Shown piece after piece: positions 1-7,336 of a stretch of 8,314 nt of DNA. Position numbers and translations under genes: made by a program. Positions within the stretch are counted from its first letter, which is position 1, and each line of letters opens with the position of its first letter. The stretch is from an uncultured Oxalobacteraceae bacterium (lineage in GTDB: Bacteria; Pseudomonadota; Gammaproteobacteria; Burkholderiales; Burkholderiaceae): contig CAMLDH010000154.1 of NCBI GenBank assembly GCA_946478765.1, positions 1 to 8,314 of the forward strand. Direction: 5' to 3'. Below the pieces are notes generated by a model. The model made no database searches, was not told the origin of the DNA, and worked only from the letters and a program-made list of their open reading frames with translations.

Positions 1-371
1 GGGAAATTTGCATAAAACAAATAATGCGTAGTCCAGGCATGCATCGATGCGCCAGAAATGGTGAGGGCAACTGCCAAATAGAGCCAAGCTAACGGGATGA
101 CCCGGCAAAAGCGGCGAATCAGAAAATCCGGAATGCTGCGTTCCGTGAGCAAAATAGACGTAATCAAAAATCCGGAAAGAATAAAAAATATAACCATCCC
201 CAAGATACCGACGCCGTAATTCAATTGCCACGCTTTGCGGCCGAGCGGAAGCAAATGGGCCGCGAGCACCAATAAAATGCTGAGTCCTCGCCACCCATCC
301 AACACGCTAAGGTGCACACCAGGGTTCACACTCGATCCCGGCGCATATGGAACTTTATGATCAAATCGCAC
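1..371 (-). CDS. Acyltransferase 3 family protein (OafA/YrhL-like), N-terminal part, cut by window edge
   Basis: This is the first 123 codons of an integral membrane acyltransferase that would transfer acetyl or another acyl group to a sugar of the polysaccharide. Visible acyltransferase-3 hallmarks are an LDGWRGLSILLVLAAH segment (about residues 24-39) carrying the family's conserved Arg and His, an FFILSGFLIT segment (about 62-71), and an RRFCRVIPLAW segment (about 85-95) at the usual place after the second membrane helix. The frame is open from a TAA just upstream to base 1. The only good start is GTG at 371-369, preceded by AAGGGA at 5 bases' spacing. It lies 24 bases after the polymerase stop, so it should be the next gene of the operon. 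GC is low, about 49% by hand count and 45% over bases 1-240. Family assignment is firm; the acyl group and target sugar are unknown. Confidence 0.88.
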   Translation of the reverse strand, partial: MRFDHKVPYAPGSSVNPGVHLSVLDGWRGLSILLVLAAHLLPLGRKAWQLNYGVGILGMVIFFILSGFLITSILLTERSIPDFLIRRFCRVIPLAWLYLAVALTISGASMHAWTTHYLFYANF

Positions 372-376
372 TTTCT

Positions 377-382
377 TCCCTT
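377..382 (-). promoter_or_regulatory. Ribosome binding site deciding a GTG start
   Basis: On the minus strand AAGGGA sits 5 bases before the GTG at 371-369. No in-frame ATG lies between the upstream TAA and the conserved acyltransferase motif, so this site supports GTG as the start. Confidence 0.65.
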
Positions 383-395
383 ACCATGTTCAACT

Positions 396-1781
396 TCAGC
401 ACACCTTGACCGTTTTCGATCGCGAATCAGCCGCCACCACGGCGCATGCCGAACCTGCGACAAACCAGAAATACCAATTAAAAACCAGATACGCAGCCAT
501 GTTGTCGGAGAAGGAGACCATCAGATATTGAATGACCAGCGATATCAGAATGAAGCCGCCCAGCTTATCTATCGGCAGCATCTTCCTTAACAACCACAAC
601 AAGCGGCCAAACAGCCACAGATAGGCGAGCAAGCCGAGCGCGCCCAATTCAAAAATCCACTGGACGTAAAGATTGTGGGCGCCAAAATTGGTTTTCCCGG
701 CGAGGGGGAAAAACGTTGGCGAATAGTGTTGAAACGAATCGATGCCGTACCCCAGGAGGTAATGCTCGGGACGCATCCATTTCAAGCCGGACTCCCAGAT
801 ATACACGCGCCAGGCGAACGAGTTCAATTTTGCATACTGGACGACTTCATTGCCGGCGCCCAGATCAAGCACGCGATCGCGCACGCTCGGGACAAGCAAG
901 GCAAGCAAGGGAATCAGAATCAGATACAACAAATAGCGGCGCTCAAAAATCAACCCGTATACGGCGAACAACGAGAAGCATGCGATCCAGGCACTCCTGG
1001 TCTGGGTCAACATCAAGAGCGCAAGCATAAAAAACGTATACCCGGTCAATATCAGCCGGTTTTGCGTTGACAAAGTCGTGGCGTCACTTTTGAGCACGTA
1101 CAAACCCAACGAGATGACCAGGGTCAAATAGAATGCAAAGATATTCGGATGGGAAAATGTGCTTTGCAGCCTCGCCCCATTCGGCCCGACAACGCCACCG
1201 TGCACCGCGATATCCGCCACGGCGTAAATCGCCGGCAACACGGAAGACCACAAAACGATCCGTATGCAGCGTTTGAAATCGTCTGGGGATCGGATCAAAT
1301 AAAATGCACTGACAAAAATTGCACAATAGGAGATCAGCGCAAGATAGAGTCGGATCGCATCGCCTTTTACCGGCGCGGTCACGACACCGACCAGACCCAG
1401 GATTAAAAATGGGATCCACATCGACAGCATTTTTTTCGGCAAGAAGCTGGGCTTTTCGGCTACCAGCAGCAATGCAATCAAGATCACAAAGGCATTGATC
1501 AAACCGCCTACGCCAATTTGCATCGCCCCCAAGGAAAACTTCGTCGATGCAAAGAAGACGTCACCGGATGCCCGGAATAAAATGATCGACAGCAGCAGCA
1601 ACATCCGGCTGTATAGCAGCAACAGGCCCAAGAGCAGCAGTGCAGGCAACGCCATCGAGCGAGCAATACTGTCATCCATCGCGCCGACATAGGCCGGGAG
1701 CGCCAATCCAACCAGCATGGCAATGAAAACGATCGCAGCCATATAGAATAGCTGGGGCGACAGGCGTAAGCGCTTTTCCAT
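396..1781 (-). CDS. Wzy-type polysaccharide polymerase / O-antigen ligase family membrane protein
   Basis: This 461-residue polytopic membrane protein (about 11-12 hydrophobic segments) probably joins undecaprenyl-linked repeat units into polymer on the periplasmic face. Family (Wzy_C) marks are an RLQSTFSHPN stretch (residues 204-213), TQTRSAW (259-265) before a helix, a large periplasmic loop about 301-368 with R325 and a GYGIDSF turn, and AHNLYVQWIFELGALG (368-383). The start at ATG 1781 leaves a 13-base gap after the preceding glycosyltransferase. An in-frame ATG at 1814 would add 11 residues and overlap that gene by 20 bases. Neither has a good Shine-Dalgarno site, so the start is uncertain. 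The same family contains O-antigen ligases and protein O-glycosylation ligases. Polymerase is inferred from the neighbouring flippase and epsG. Confidence 0.87.
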   Translation of the reverse strand: MEKRLRLSPQLFYMAAIVFIAMLVGLALPAYVGAMDDSIARSMALPALLLLGLLLLYSRMLLLLSIILFRASGDVFFASTKFSLGAMQIGVGGLINAFVILIALLLVAEKPSFLPKKMLSMWIPFLILGLVGVVTAPVKGDAIRLYLALISYCAIFVSAFYLIRSPDDFKRCIRIVLWSSVLPAIYAVADIAVHGGVVGPNGARLQSTFSHPNIFAFYLTLVISLGLYVLKSDATTLSTQNRLILTGYTFFMLALLMLTQTRSAWIACFSLFAVYGLIFERRYLLYLILIPLLALLVPSVRDRVLDLGAGNEVVQYAKLNSFAWRVYIWESGLKWMRPEHYLLGYGIDSFQHYSPTFFPLAGKTNFGAHNLYVQWIFELGALGLLAYLWLFGRLLWLLRKMLPIDKLGGFILISLVIQYLMVSFSDNMAAYLVFNWYFWFVAGSACAVVAADSRSKTVKVC

Positions 1782-1794
1782 AAAAATACAGGCG

Positions 1795-2706
1795 TCAGGC
1801 ACGATGGAATGCATGCATCGTCATCATCAAGAACCTTCTTGATGCGCGCAACATGAGATGAACCGAGTCTTTCAATTCACCCGCCGAGGGTCCGCAACGC
1901 AAACGCTGCAAGCCACTCGCAATCGCATCGGGAACACTGCCTGCATCGGCAAAGATGCTCATGAAAGAGCGAAACGCACGACGCCGGTACGGGCGCGGCA
2001 GTGCGGAATAATCGTGTGCATATTTCTTGAGAATGCGCCTGTGCCCTTGAATGACCGAGCGCGGGTTGGTTGAAATCCGAACCTTGTCGGACACGCTTTG
2101 CAAATAGCACACTGCGTATTCGCGCAGGCAATGCACCGATGCGCGCCTGGTCAGACGGATGAACAAGTCCCAGTCCTGACAACTTCGAAATGATTCATCG
2201 AGCGCCCCGACCTCGATGAGCAAGGACTTGCGAACGACAATATTGGAAAAGGAACCGATAAAGTTCGATACCAGCATCTCCTCAAAGCACTCGCCCTCGA
2301 TCTCGGGATGAATGCGCAAGATTTCCGTGCCGGCGTCATCGACACAAGACAGCCAGGTGTAGCTCAGACCCCATGTCGGCCCAAGCCGCCGCAGCATCGC
2401 AATTTGTTTTTCCAGCTTGTCCGGCTGCCAGTGGTCGTCACTGTCCAAGAAGGCGACGAACTCGCCTTGCGCGATCCGGATGCCGGTATTGCGCGCGACT
2501 GCCCCGCCCTGGTTTTCCTCATGCGCGAGGTAGCGGATGCGCGCGTCGGCAATGCGCAACACCTGCGCCCGCGTATCGTCGCTCGACGCATCGTCGACGA
2601 CAATGATTTCAAAGTCGGTGAAGGTCTGATTCAGTACGCTTCGGATGCATTGCGCAATGCAATACCCTCGGTTATACGACGGAATGATGACGCTAACGAC
2701 AGGCAT
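1795..2706 (-). CDS. GT2 (GT-A fold) family glycosyltransferase
   Basis: This 303-residue cytoplasmic glycosyltransferase probably adds one sugar from a nucleotide-sugar donor to the lipid-linked repeat unit. It begins with VSVIIPSYNRG (residues 4-14). It has the nucleotide-binding VVDDASSDDT (36-45), an NQGGAVARNTG stretch (65-75), the metal-binding DSD within FLDSDDHW (86-93), and SCQDWDLFIRL (175-185), where the usual catalytic-base Glu-Asp pair reads Gln-Asp. An upstream in-frame ATG at 2751 overlaps the preceding stop as ATGA. However, ATG 2706 has a near-perfect AGGAGGA six bases upstream and starts directly at the domain, so it is preferred. The gap to the preceding gene is then 41 bases. 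Donor and acceptor sugars cannot be read from sequence. Confidence 0.9.
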   Translation of the reverse strand: MPVVSVIIPSYNRGYCIAQCIRSVLNQTFTDFEIIVVDDASSDDTRAQVLRIADARIRYLAHEENQGGAVARNTGIRIAQGEFVAFLDSDDHWQPDKLEKQIAMLRRLGPTWGLSYTWLSCVDDAGTEILRIHPEIEGECFEEMLVSNFIGSFSNIVVRKSLLIEVGALDESFRSCQDWDLFIRLTRRASVHCLREYAVCYLQSVSDKVRISTNPRSVIQGHRRILKKYAHDYSALPRPYRRRAFRSFMSIFADAGSVPDAIASGLQRLRCGPSAGELKDSVHLMLRASRRFLMMTMHAFHRA

Positions 2707-2712
2707 GGACAA

Positions 2713-2719
2713 TCCTCCT
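2713..2719 (-). promoter_or_regulatory. Strong Shine-Dalgarno site deciding the glycosyltransferase start
   Basis: AGGAGGA on the minus strand lies 6 bases before the ATG at 2706. It is the strongest ribosome binding site in the window and argues against the longer start at 2751. Confidence 0.85.
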
Positions 2720-2747
2720 GCAGTGATTCCAGCAATATCAGCGATGT

Positions 2748-3839
2748 TCATGGGTGCAGTCCGGATGGCTTGAGTATCAACATTGGCTGCGTTTTAAAAC
2801 CGCGCAGCAGCCAGGACGAGATCGTGCGCGATTCTGCCGAACGCACACCATGACGCACAGCGTACGAGCAAAAGCGCGCAGCCATCGTTGCCTTTGCCCT
2901 GTCGGAAATCACCTTGCGAAAAGCCAGTTCGCGCGCCAGCGCGTCGCTGGCCGGCACAATCCTCGCCAATACCTTGCGCAGCGCTTCATATTCCGCGGAA
3001 AAATCGGTCTGCCCCTCGATCTCGAACAAGCGCTCACCGTGGTTGCAAAATGGTGCGATATCAACGTGCGCCACACCATGCAAAATAGAGACGGATTCGG
3101 CAAGATATCGGGAAATAGTGAGCGCCACCCGCATCTGATCCAGGTATTTTGTTGCGCCGACGTTTGCGCCATGCCATCGATACTTGATCAGGCCGCGATC
3201 GATGTTGATGCATCGCGCAACCAGTGCCAGTTGTCCGAACAAAAAGTAATCTTCCGCCAGCCCTGGAACATGAAGCCGTCTCTCGGCCGGCACCGCACCG
3301 ATGAAATCCTCGCCATAGCGAACGCCCCCTGCCCGCCCCAAGCGGCACATCGCCTCGAACCGCAGCGCGGCCGACGGATGGCATATCGGCGTTCGAAACA
3401 ATGCGCCTGCGGCCACCCCATGGGGGCCGGTCGGCATATCGATTTTTCCGATCGTCCTGCCATGCGCATCGATAACGTCGCCCAGCGAACCCGCCACGAC
3501 CAAGGCACGATCGGCATCAAACGCGCGCGCCAACACCGCCATCCTGTCCGGCAGCGAGACATCGTCGGCATCCTGGCGCAACACATATTCGCAATCGCAC
3601 AGATCCAGACCGCGGTTGAGCAAACCGGATAATCCTTGCGCTTCGGGGAAAGAGCGAACAATGACTCTTGCATCGCGTTCGGCATACGCTTCCGCCAGTT
3701 CGACACTGCCATCCGTCGATCCGTGATCCAGAACGATCAGGCGCCAATCCTTGAAAGTCTGGTGCACGATACTGTCCAACGCCTCGGCAAGAAAAGCGAG
3801 CCCGTTTTTCACCGGCAGCAATACATCAAAAGTGGCCAT
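2748..3839 (-). CDS. GT2 (GT-A fold) family glycosyltransferase, second type
   Basis: This 363-residue cytoplasmic glycosyltransferase probably extends the EPS repeat unit. The fold begins at FDVLLPVKNG (residues 4-13). LDHGSTDGS (37-45) is the nucleotide-binding loop, with His where many relatives have Asp, Asn or Gly. LSGLLNRGL (70-78) precedes RQDADDVSLP (88-97), whose DAD is the metal-binding motif. A later YGEDFIGAVPAERR segment and a C-terminal helical part of about 120 residues follow. ATG 3839 has AGGGG 8 bases upstream. GC is about 62% by hand count over 240 bases, clearly higher than the glycosyltransferase two genes upstream. It follows the flippase gene after a 55-base gap holding a hairpin, the largest gap in the window. 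Sugar specificity is unknown. Confidence 0.9.
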   Translation of the reverse strand: MATFDVLLPVKNGLAFLAEALDSIVHQTFKDWRLIVLDHGSTDGSVELAEAYAERDARVIVRSFPEAQGLSGLLNRGLDLCDCEYVLRQDADDVSLPDRMAVLARAFDADRALVVAGSLGDVIDAHGRTIGKIDMPTGPHGVAAGALFRTPICHPSAALRFEAMCRLGRAGGVRYGEDFIGAVPAERRLHVPGLAEDYFLFGQLALVARCINIDRGLIKYRWHGANVGATKYLDQMRVALTISRYLAESVSILHGVAHVDIAPFCNHGERLFEIEGQTDFSAEYEALRKVLARIVPASDALARELAFRKVISDRAKATMAARFCSYAVRHGVRSAESRTISSWLLRGFKTQPMLILKPSGLHP

Positions 3840-3877
3840 TTATTTATCCCCTGCTTTCTTCTGAAAACATAAATTAC

Positions 3878-3904
3878 GTTGGGCTGATAAAGCGTTAGCC
3901 CAAC
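3878..3904 (-). promoter_or_regulatory. Perfect 8-bp inverted repeat (hairpin) at the flippase gene end; possible attenuator
   Basis: On the minus strand GTTGGGCT (3904-3897) is followed by an 11-base loop and its exact complement AGCCCAAC (3885-3878). The stem contains most of the flippase stop codon. The next 15 transcribed bases are U-rich (8 of 15) but have no clean U run. It could be a weak terminator or attenuator, or an mRNA-stability element lowering expression of the two glycosyltransferases, polymerase and acyltransferase downstream. The geometry is visible; the function is inferred. Confidence 0.45.
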
Positions 3905-5328
3905 CCACAACCTAAAAACGAGCGCAAGCGAATCAGTTGCGGGCGCAGCAGCAACAGACTTGCCGCGCCATATATCGCCACGCCCATGGCGACCAGTATG
4001 AGAAACGCCAACAAGACGTTATGAACGGATGCCGAGACGATTTCCGCCATCGCAATCACCACGCACGCCATGAAAATCGACGCCGCAACGGCTGGCGCGA
4101 TACAGCGCATCAGCGCGCCCAAGGTAATGCCTATCGTGCGTCCGCTGAAATACAGGGCCGGCAAGGCATTGAGAACGTTGGCCGCCAGATAGGCCGCCGC
4201 CACACCTTCGATGCCCCAGCGGGAACCGACGAAAAAAGCGGCAACCTGCAACGCTGCCCCCACCAAACCCAGCCGCAACATCAGGCCGGTACTGCCGCGC
4301 GACATCAGCACCGTGCCTGTGGTGCTGACTAACGATTGAATGAAACCGACCGGCGCCAGCCAGGCAAGAATCACGGCCGATGCGTGCCATTTTTCGCCTA
4401 GCGTCACGTGCACAAAGGGCTCTCTCAGGGCGAACAAACCGGCCATGAGCGGCGCCGTCAAGAAGGCGATGAAACCGACCGCCTTCAGATACAAACTGGC
4501 CACATCGGCGACCGCCTCTTGTTTGCGGCTCATGATGGGGTACAACACCCGTGATACGACAAAGGTCATGTTCTGCAGCGGGAATAGCATCACCCGATAC
4601 GCCATTGAATAGACCCCCAACGCCGCCGTGCCAAGAATTCTGCCGATGACCATGCTGTCGGCGTTACGGGAAAAATACAGCACGAAATTGAACAGAGACA
4701 GATTGCCGCTGAAGCGGACGATCGATTTGAATTCCTGTACGCTCCAATGCCGGCGTGGGCGAAATGTCGAGCGCATCACGATGATCGCGGTCGATACCGC
4801 GGTCGCAACAATGATCTGCAATACCAGGCTGAAAACGCCCGCCCCTCGCAACGCCAACAGCAACGCAACCGCCAGCCCGGCCAGTGCGGCGGCAATCTCC
4901 GCGCCCGCCACGATCGAAAACTTCGATTCGCGTTCCAGCAACGCCTGGTGCAGCACGCCCAGGCTGGTCAACGGAAAGACGAACGCCAACAGATACAGCA
5001 CGTTAGCCAGCCCCGCTTCGTGAAAAACATAGGCCATCAACGGCGCGCCGGCGGCGACGAGAACCCCGATCGCCAAGCCAAGACCCATATTGGTCCAGTG
5101 GACGGTACTCGCCATTTCGGGAGAAACATCCTTGGCCTGAATGACGGCAGCAGCCGTTCCCATATCCCGAAAAAGATAGGCGAGATTGGTCACGATAGCC
5201 GCCAATGCCATCAGGCCATACGCTTCGGGCGCCAGCAATCGCGCCAGAATGGTCATGCTGACCAATTGCGACACTACCCTGGCCGCTTGCGACAGCGAAA
5301 CCCATCGTGCATTTGAAATTGTGGACAA
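3895..5328 (-). CDS. Wzx-type polysaccharide flippase (MOP/PST family), probable TTG start
   Basis: This is a membrane transporter of about 477 residues that should flip the lipid-linked EPS repeat unit from cytoplasm to periplasm. The N-terminus (NARWVSLSQAARV, residues 6-18), ARLLAPEAYGLMALA (29-43) and FRDMGTAAAVIQ (53-64) are typical of the WzxC/TuaB-like polysaccharide export branch. About 12-14 hydrophobic segments follow, ending in a basic tail. Start choice: TTG 5328 has AGGA 5 bases upstream and lies 7 bases after the preceding stop, and translation from it gives the family's usual short N-terminus. In-frame ATGs at 5376 and 5403 would overlap the previous gene by 41 and 68 bases, with poor or modest ribosome binding sites. 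The MOP family assignment is firm; the substrate is inferred from context. Confidence 0.88.
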   Translation of the reverse strand: MSTISNARWVSLSQAARVVSQLVSMTILARLLAPEAYGLMALAAIVTNLAYLFRDMGTAAAVIQAKDVSPEMASTVHWTNMGLGLAIGVLVAAGAPLMAYVFHEAGLANVLYLLAFVFPLTSLGVLHQALLERESKFSIVAGAEIAAALAGLAVALLLALRGAGVFSLVLQIIVATAVSTAIIVMRSTFRPRRHWSVQEFKSIVRFSGNLSLFNFVLYFSRNADSMVIGRILGTAALGVYSMAYRVMLFPLQNMTFVVSRVLYPIMSRKQEAVADVASLYLKAVGFIAFLTAPLMAGLFALREPFVHVTLGEKWHASAVILAWLAPVGFIQSLVSTTGTVLMSRGSTGLMLRLGLVGAALQVAAFFVGSRWGIEGVAAAYLAANVLNALPALYFSGRTIGITLGALMRCIAPAVAASIFMACVVIAMAEIVSASVHNVLLAFLILVAMGVAIYGAASLLLLRPQLIRLRSFLGCGLG

Positions 5329-5333
5329 CGTTT

Positions 5334-5337
5334 TCCT
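5334..5337 (-). promoter_or_regulatory. Ribosome binding site favouring a TTG start for the flippase
   Basis: AGGA on the minus strand overlaps the TAG stop of the preceding glycosyltransferase and lies 5 bases before TTG 5328. This arrangement would couple the two genes translationally. Confidence 0.55.
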
Positions 5338-6307
5338 ATCTGATGAATTTCTGTTTGAGGATGGAAAGTCTTCCATGCAGAGCCGGAGGAACCCCCATTT
5401 CATAAAGCTGCCTGGGCGTAGGAAAGCGCCCCAATCTGATCAACAAAATAAATATTTTTATATATGCCGGACGCGACTTGATCGCTTTGCATATCGCAAA
5501 ATATCCACGCAAAATATTGTAAAAACGCCTGACCAGATCACGCAGGATTGGCGCAACCTGCGCCCTGTTTTTTTTGCAGTAGGACGCAATCGATTCCATC
5601 GTGCGCAGATAGCCAATCGCATTGCGTCTTGATTTCGGCAGCGTCATCGTCGATGCCTGACGGATGCGCCGTTTGAAGAATGTTTTTCCAAGACATAGCG
5701 ACACGCCGGCAGCACAACTGAGCCGCATAATGAGCTCCTCGTCTTCATGCACAATGTCCATGAATGCGAGGTCGTTGTCACGCCATAGAACTGTCTTTGA
5801 CAGATACAAGCAGGGGCTGGCGAAATAGACATTCCGCCGCAGCATAAAACCTGTCGCATCAATGCCGGACGGGTATTCCATGTCGATTTTTCTATCGTAC
5901 GACGGCATGTATTCCGATCTGCATCCCGCATCCAGAAATGACTCGCCTGAAAAATAAATGATGTCGATATCGGGCTTTTTGCTCACCAATGCATGCATCG
6001 ATTCGACAAAATCCGCATTGAGCAAATCATCCGAGTCAAAAAAATAGACATAGTCGCCGCTTGTCTGCGACAAGCCAAAATTTCTGGCGCACCCTTGCCC
6101 ATTATTTTTGGTATGAAAAATTTTTACCCCGGCGACATCCTGGTATTGGTCGATTAACGCTGCGGTGCCGTCGGTACTGCCATCATTCACAATAATAATT
6201 TCATGGAATTTTTCAGTCTGATTCAGCAAAGAGTCGATCGCCGAGACGACATAATTTTCTACGTTATATGCCGGCACGATGGCAGTGATCTTAATTTTGT
6301 TTTGCAT
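5336..6307 (-). CDS. GT2 (GT-A fold) family glycosyltransferase, low-GC gene
   Basis: This 323-residue cytoplasmic glycosyltransferase probably adds a sugar to the lipid-linked repeat unit. It has the EpsJ/WcaA-like layout: ITAIVPAYNVENYV (residues 7-20), IIIVNDGSTDGT (37-48) for nucleotide binding, NNGQGCARNFGL (68-79), and YFFDSDDLLNADF (88-100) with the metal-binding DSD. A basic C-terminal region of about 70 residues holds amphipathic or hydrophobic stretches that may lie on the membrane. ATG 6307 is 8 bases after the acyltransferase stop, but no clear Shine-Dalgarno site precedes it, so translation may depend on coupling. GC is about 47% by hand count over 960 bases, against about 62% in epsG. 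This suggests the gene was acquired separately from its neighbours. Sugar specificity is unknown. Confidence 0.91.
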   Translation of the reverse strand: MQNKIKITAIVPAYNVENYVVSAIDSLLNQTEKFHEIIIVNDGSTDGTAALIDQYQDVAGVKIFHTKNNGQGCARNFGLSQTSGDYVYFFDSDDLLNADFVESMHALVSKKPDIDIIYFSGESFLDAGCRSEYMPSYDRKIDMEYPSGIDATGFMLRRNVYFASPCLYLSKTVLWRDNDLAFMDIVHEDEELIMRLSCAAGVSLCLGKTFFKRRIRQASTMTLPKSRRNAIGYLRTMESIASYCKKNRAQVAPILRDLVRRFYNILRGYFAICKAIKSRPAYIKIFILLIRLGRFPTPRQLYEMGVPPALHGRLSILKQKFIR

Positions 6308-6315
6308 TTTTCAAT

Positions 6316-7308
6316 CTATATGGCTGGCTTTTGAGGCGCTTGCAATCCAAGAAAAAAACGTGCGATAACCGGCGATGTTTTCAGGAGTTCATGCATCAGA
6401 TAACACGCCAGCAGGGCCACCACCACGCGCGGGAGCGCCTGCGGTATGCCGAATTTTTTTGCCATCATCAGTTGCACAAATTGATGCAGGAACATGATCG
6501 TCATCGACGCGCCGCCAATCGCCGCAAGACCGCGCCCGACAGTGTTTGACTGCAGGCGCCGGGCCATCACTGCCAGTACCGCAGCCCACGCAATCGCGCT
6601 GACGAGCGTGACCACAGGGATGCCGTAGTCAACCTGCTTCATGTCGAAAGAATTGCGGATGCCGAACACGTTCAGCGCCACCGCAGTCAGTGCGACAAGC
6701 GCAAACACCGGCATGAACCTTGAAATTTCGCCGGCGATGTCGCGACAGCGCGCCCAATAGCCGATGAAGTAAATCGGCGCGGCAATCAGTACGATGTTGG
6801 CGCTCCACGGCAGCCACCACTGCGGCAACAGAAAGGCATTCAGATAGGCGCACATCAGCATCACGCCGCACATCAGCGCGCAGCGCGACAGCGCGTATCT
6901 ACGCAACAGGAAGTGCATCAGTTGCTGCGTCAAAAAATAGCATGTCACGAACCAAAACACGGCCGCAAAGCCGGTCAACAATTGTCCGCCCACGAACATC
7001 GGCTTGATCAGAGCAGTGAATATCCATGCGCCGGTCCATGGCTGATCAGGAAACGCAATCATCAATTCCAACGGCCACAGAATCACCAGGAAGCTCAGAT
7101 ACGGCACCAGCAAGCTCAGCGTCTTTGCCTTCAAATAGGCGCGTTGAGGAATATCCGTGTTGTGAAGCCAGCCGCCGAGCAAAAAAAACAAAGGCATGTG
7201 GAACATGAAAATCGTCTTCACCAGCAATTGGTTATACGTGATGTGCCCCACCACCACCGAGATGATGCCCAAGCCCTTCAATACGTCTATCCAGCGCTGT
7301 CTTTTCAT
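6316..7308 (-). CDS. Acyltransferase 3 family membrane protein (WecH / fucose-4-O-acetylase-like)
   Basis: This is an integral membrane acyltransferase of 330 residues that probably O-acetylates an EPS sugar or its lipid-linked precursor. The start is typical of this subgroup: RWIDVLKGLGIISVVVGH (residues 5-22) with the conserved Asp and His22, then FMFHMPLFFLLGGWL (34-48). About ten hydrophobic segments follow, with MFLHQFVQLMM near the end. ATG 7308 puts the conserved motif right at the N-terminus and has AAGG 10 bases upstream. ATGs at 7347 and 7380 are also in frame. The 7347 start would overlap the epsG stop by 11 bases and is the main alternative. The gap to epsG is 28 bases. The second acyltransferase at the left end has different motifs, so the two are unlikely to be redundant. 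The acyl donor and target are unknown. Confidence 0.88.
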   Translation of the reverse strand: MKRQRWIDVLKGLGIISVVVGHITYNQLLVKTIFMFHMPLFFLLGGWLHNTDIPQRAYLKAKTLSLLVPYLSFLVILWPLELMIAFPDQPWTGAWIFTALIKPMFVGGQLLTGFAAVFWFVTCYFLTQQLMHFLLRRYALSRCALMCGVMLMCAYLNAFLLPQWWLPWSANIVLIAAPIYFIGYWARCRDIAGEISRFMPVFALVALTAVALNVFGIRNSFDMKQVDYGIPVVTLVSAIAWAAVLAVMARRLQSNTVGRGLAAIGGASMTIMFLHQFVQLMMAKKFGIPQALPRVVVALLACYLMHELLKTSPVIARFFLGLQAPQKPAI

Positions 7309-7336
7309 GCGCAGCGAGCCTTGAAAACTGGTGCAA

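Noticed and set aside
41..50. 10-bp palindrome GCATCGATGC as an operator
   Set aside because: It lies well inside the acyltransferase coding region, away from any start, and is explained by codon content.
886..930. Short tandem GCAAGCAAG and AATCAG repeats
   Set aside because: Only two imperfect copies each, inside a leucine-rich helix of the polymerase gene.
1589..1640. CAG/CAA-rich repeat-like tract
   Set aside because: On the coding strand it is a run of Leu codons in a membrane helix of the polymerase; no regular repeat unit continues.
2754..3632. Long open frame of 292 codons on the plus strand opposite a glycosyltransferase gene
   Set aside because: It lies fully antisense to a gene with clear GT2 motifs, has no recognisable domain and is rich in Arg, Gln and His, as expected for a shadow frame in high-GC DNA.
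3840..3894. Internal promoter in the largest gap
   Set aside because: AT-rich hexamers such as TAATTT are present on the minus strand, but no convincing -35 box lies at proper spacing.
37..6000. The 10-base word GCATGCATCG occurs at 37-46, 1811-1820 and 5991-6000
   Set aside because: Each copy lies in a coding region and encodes the same short stretch (Met-His-Ala after Ser or Thr). The spacing is irregular and no flanking similarity is seen, so chance is enough.
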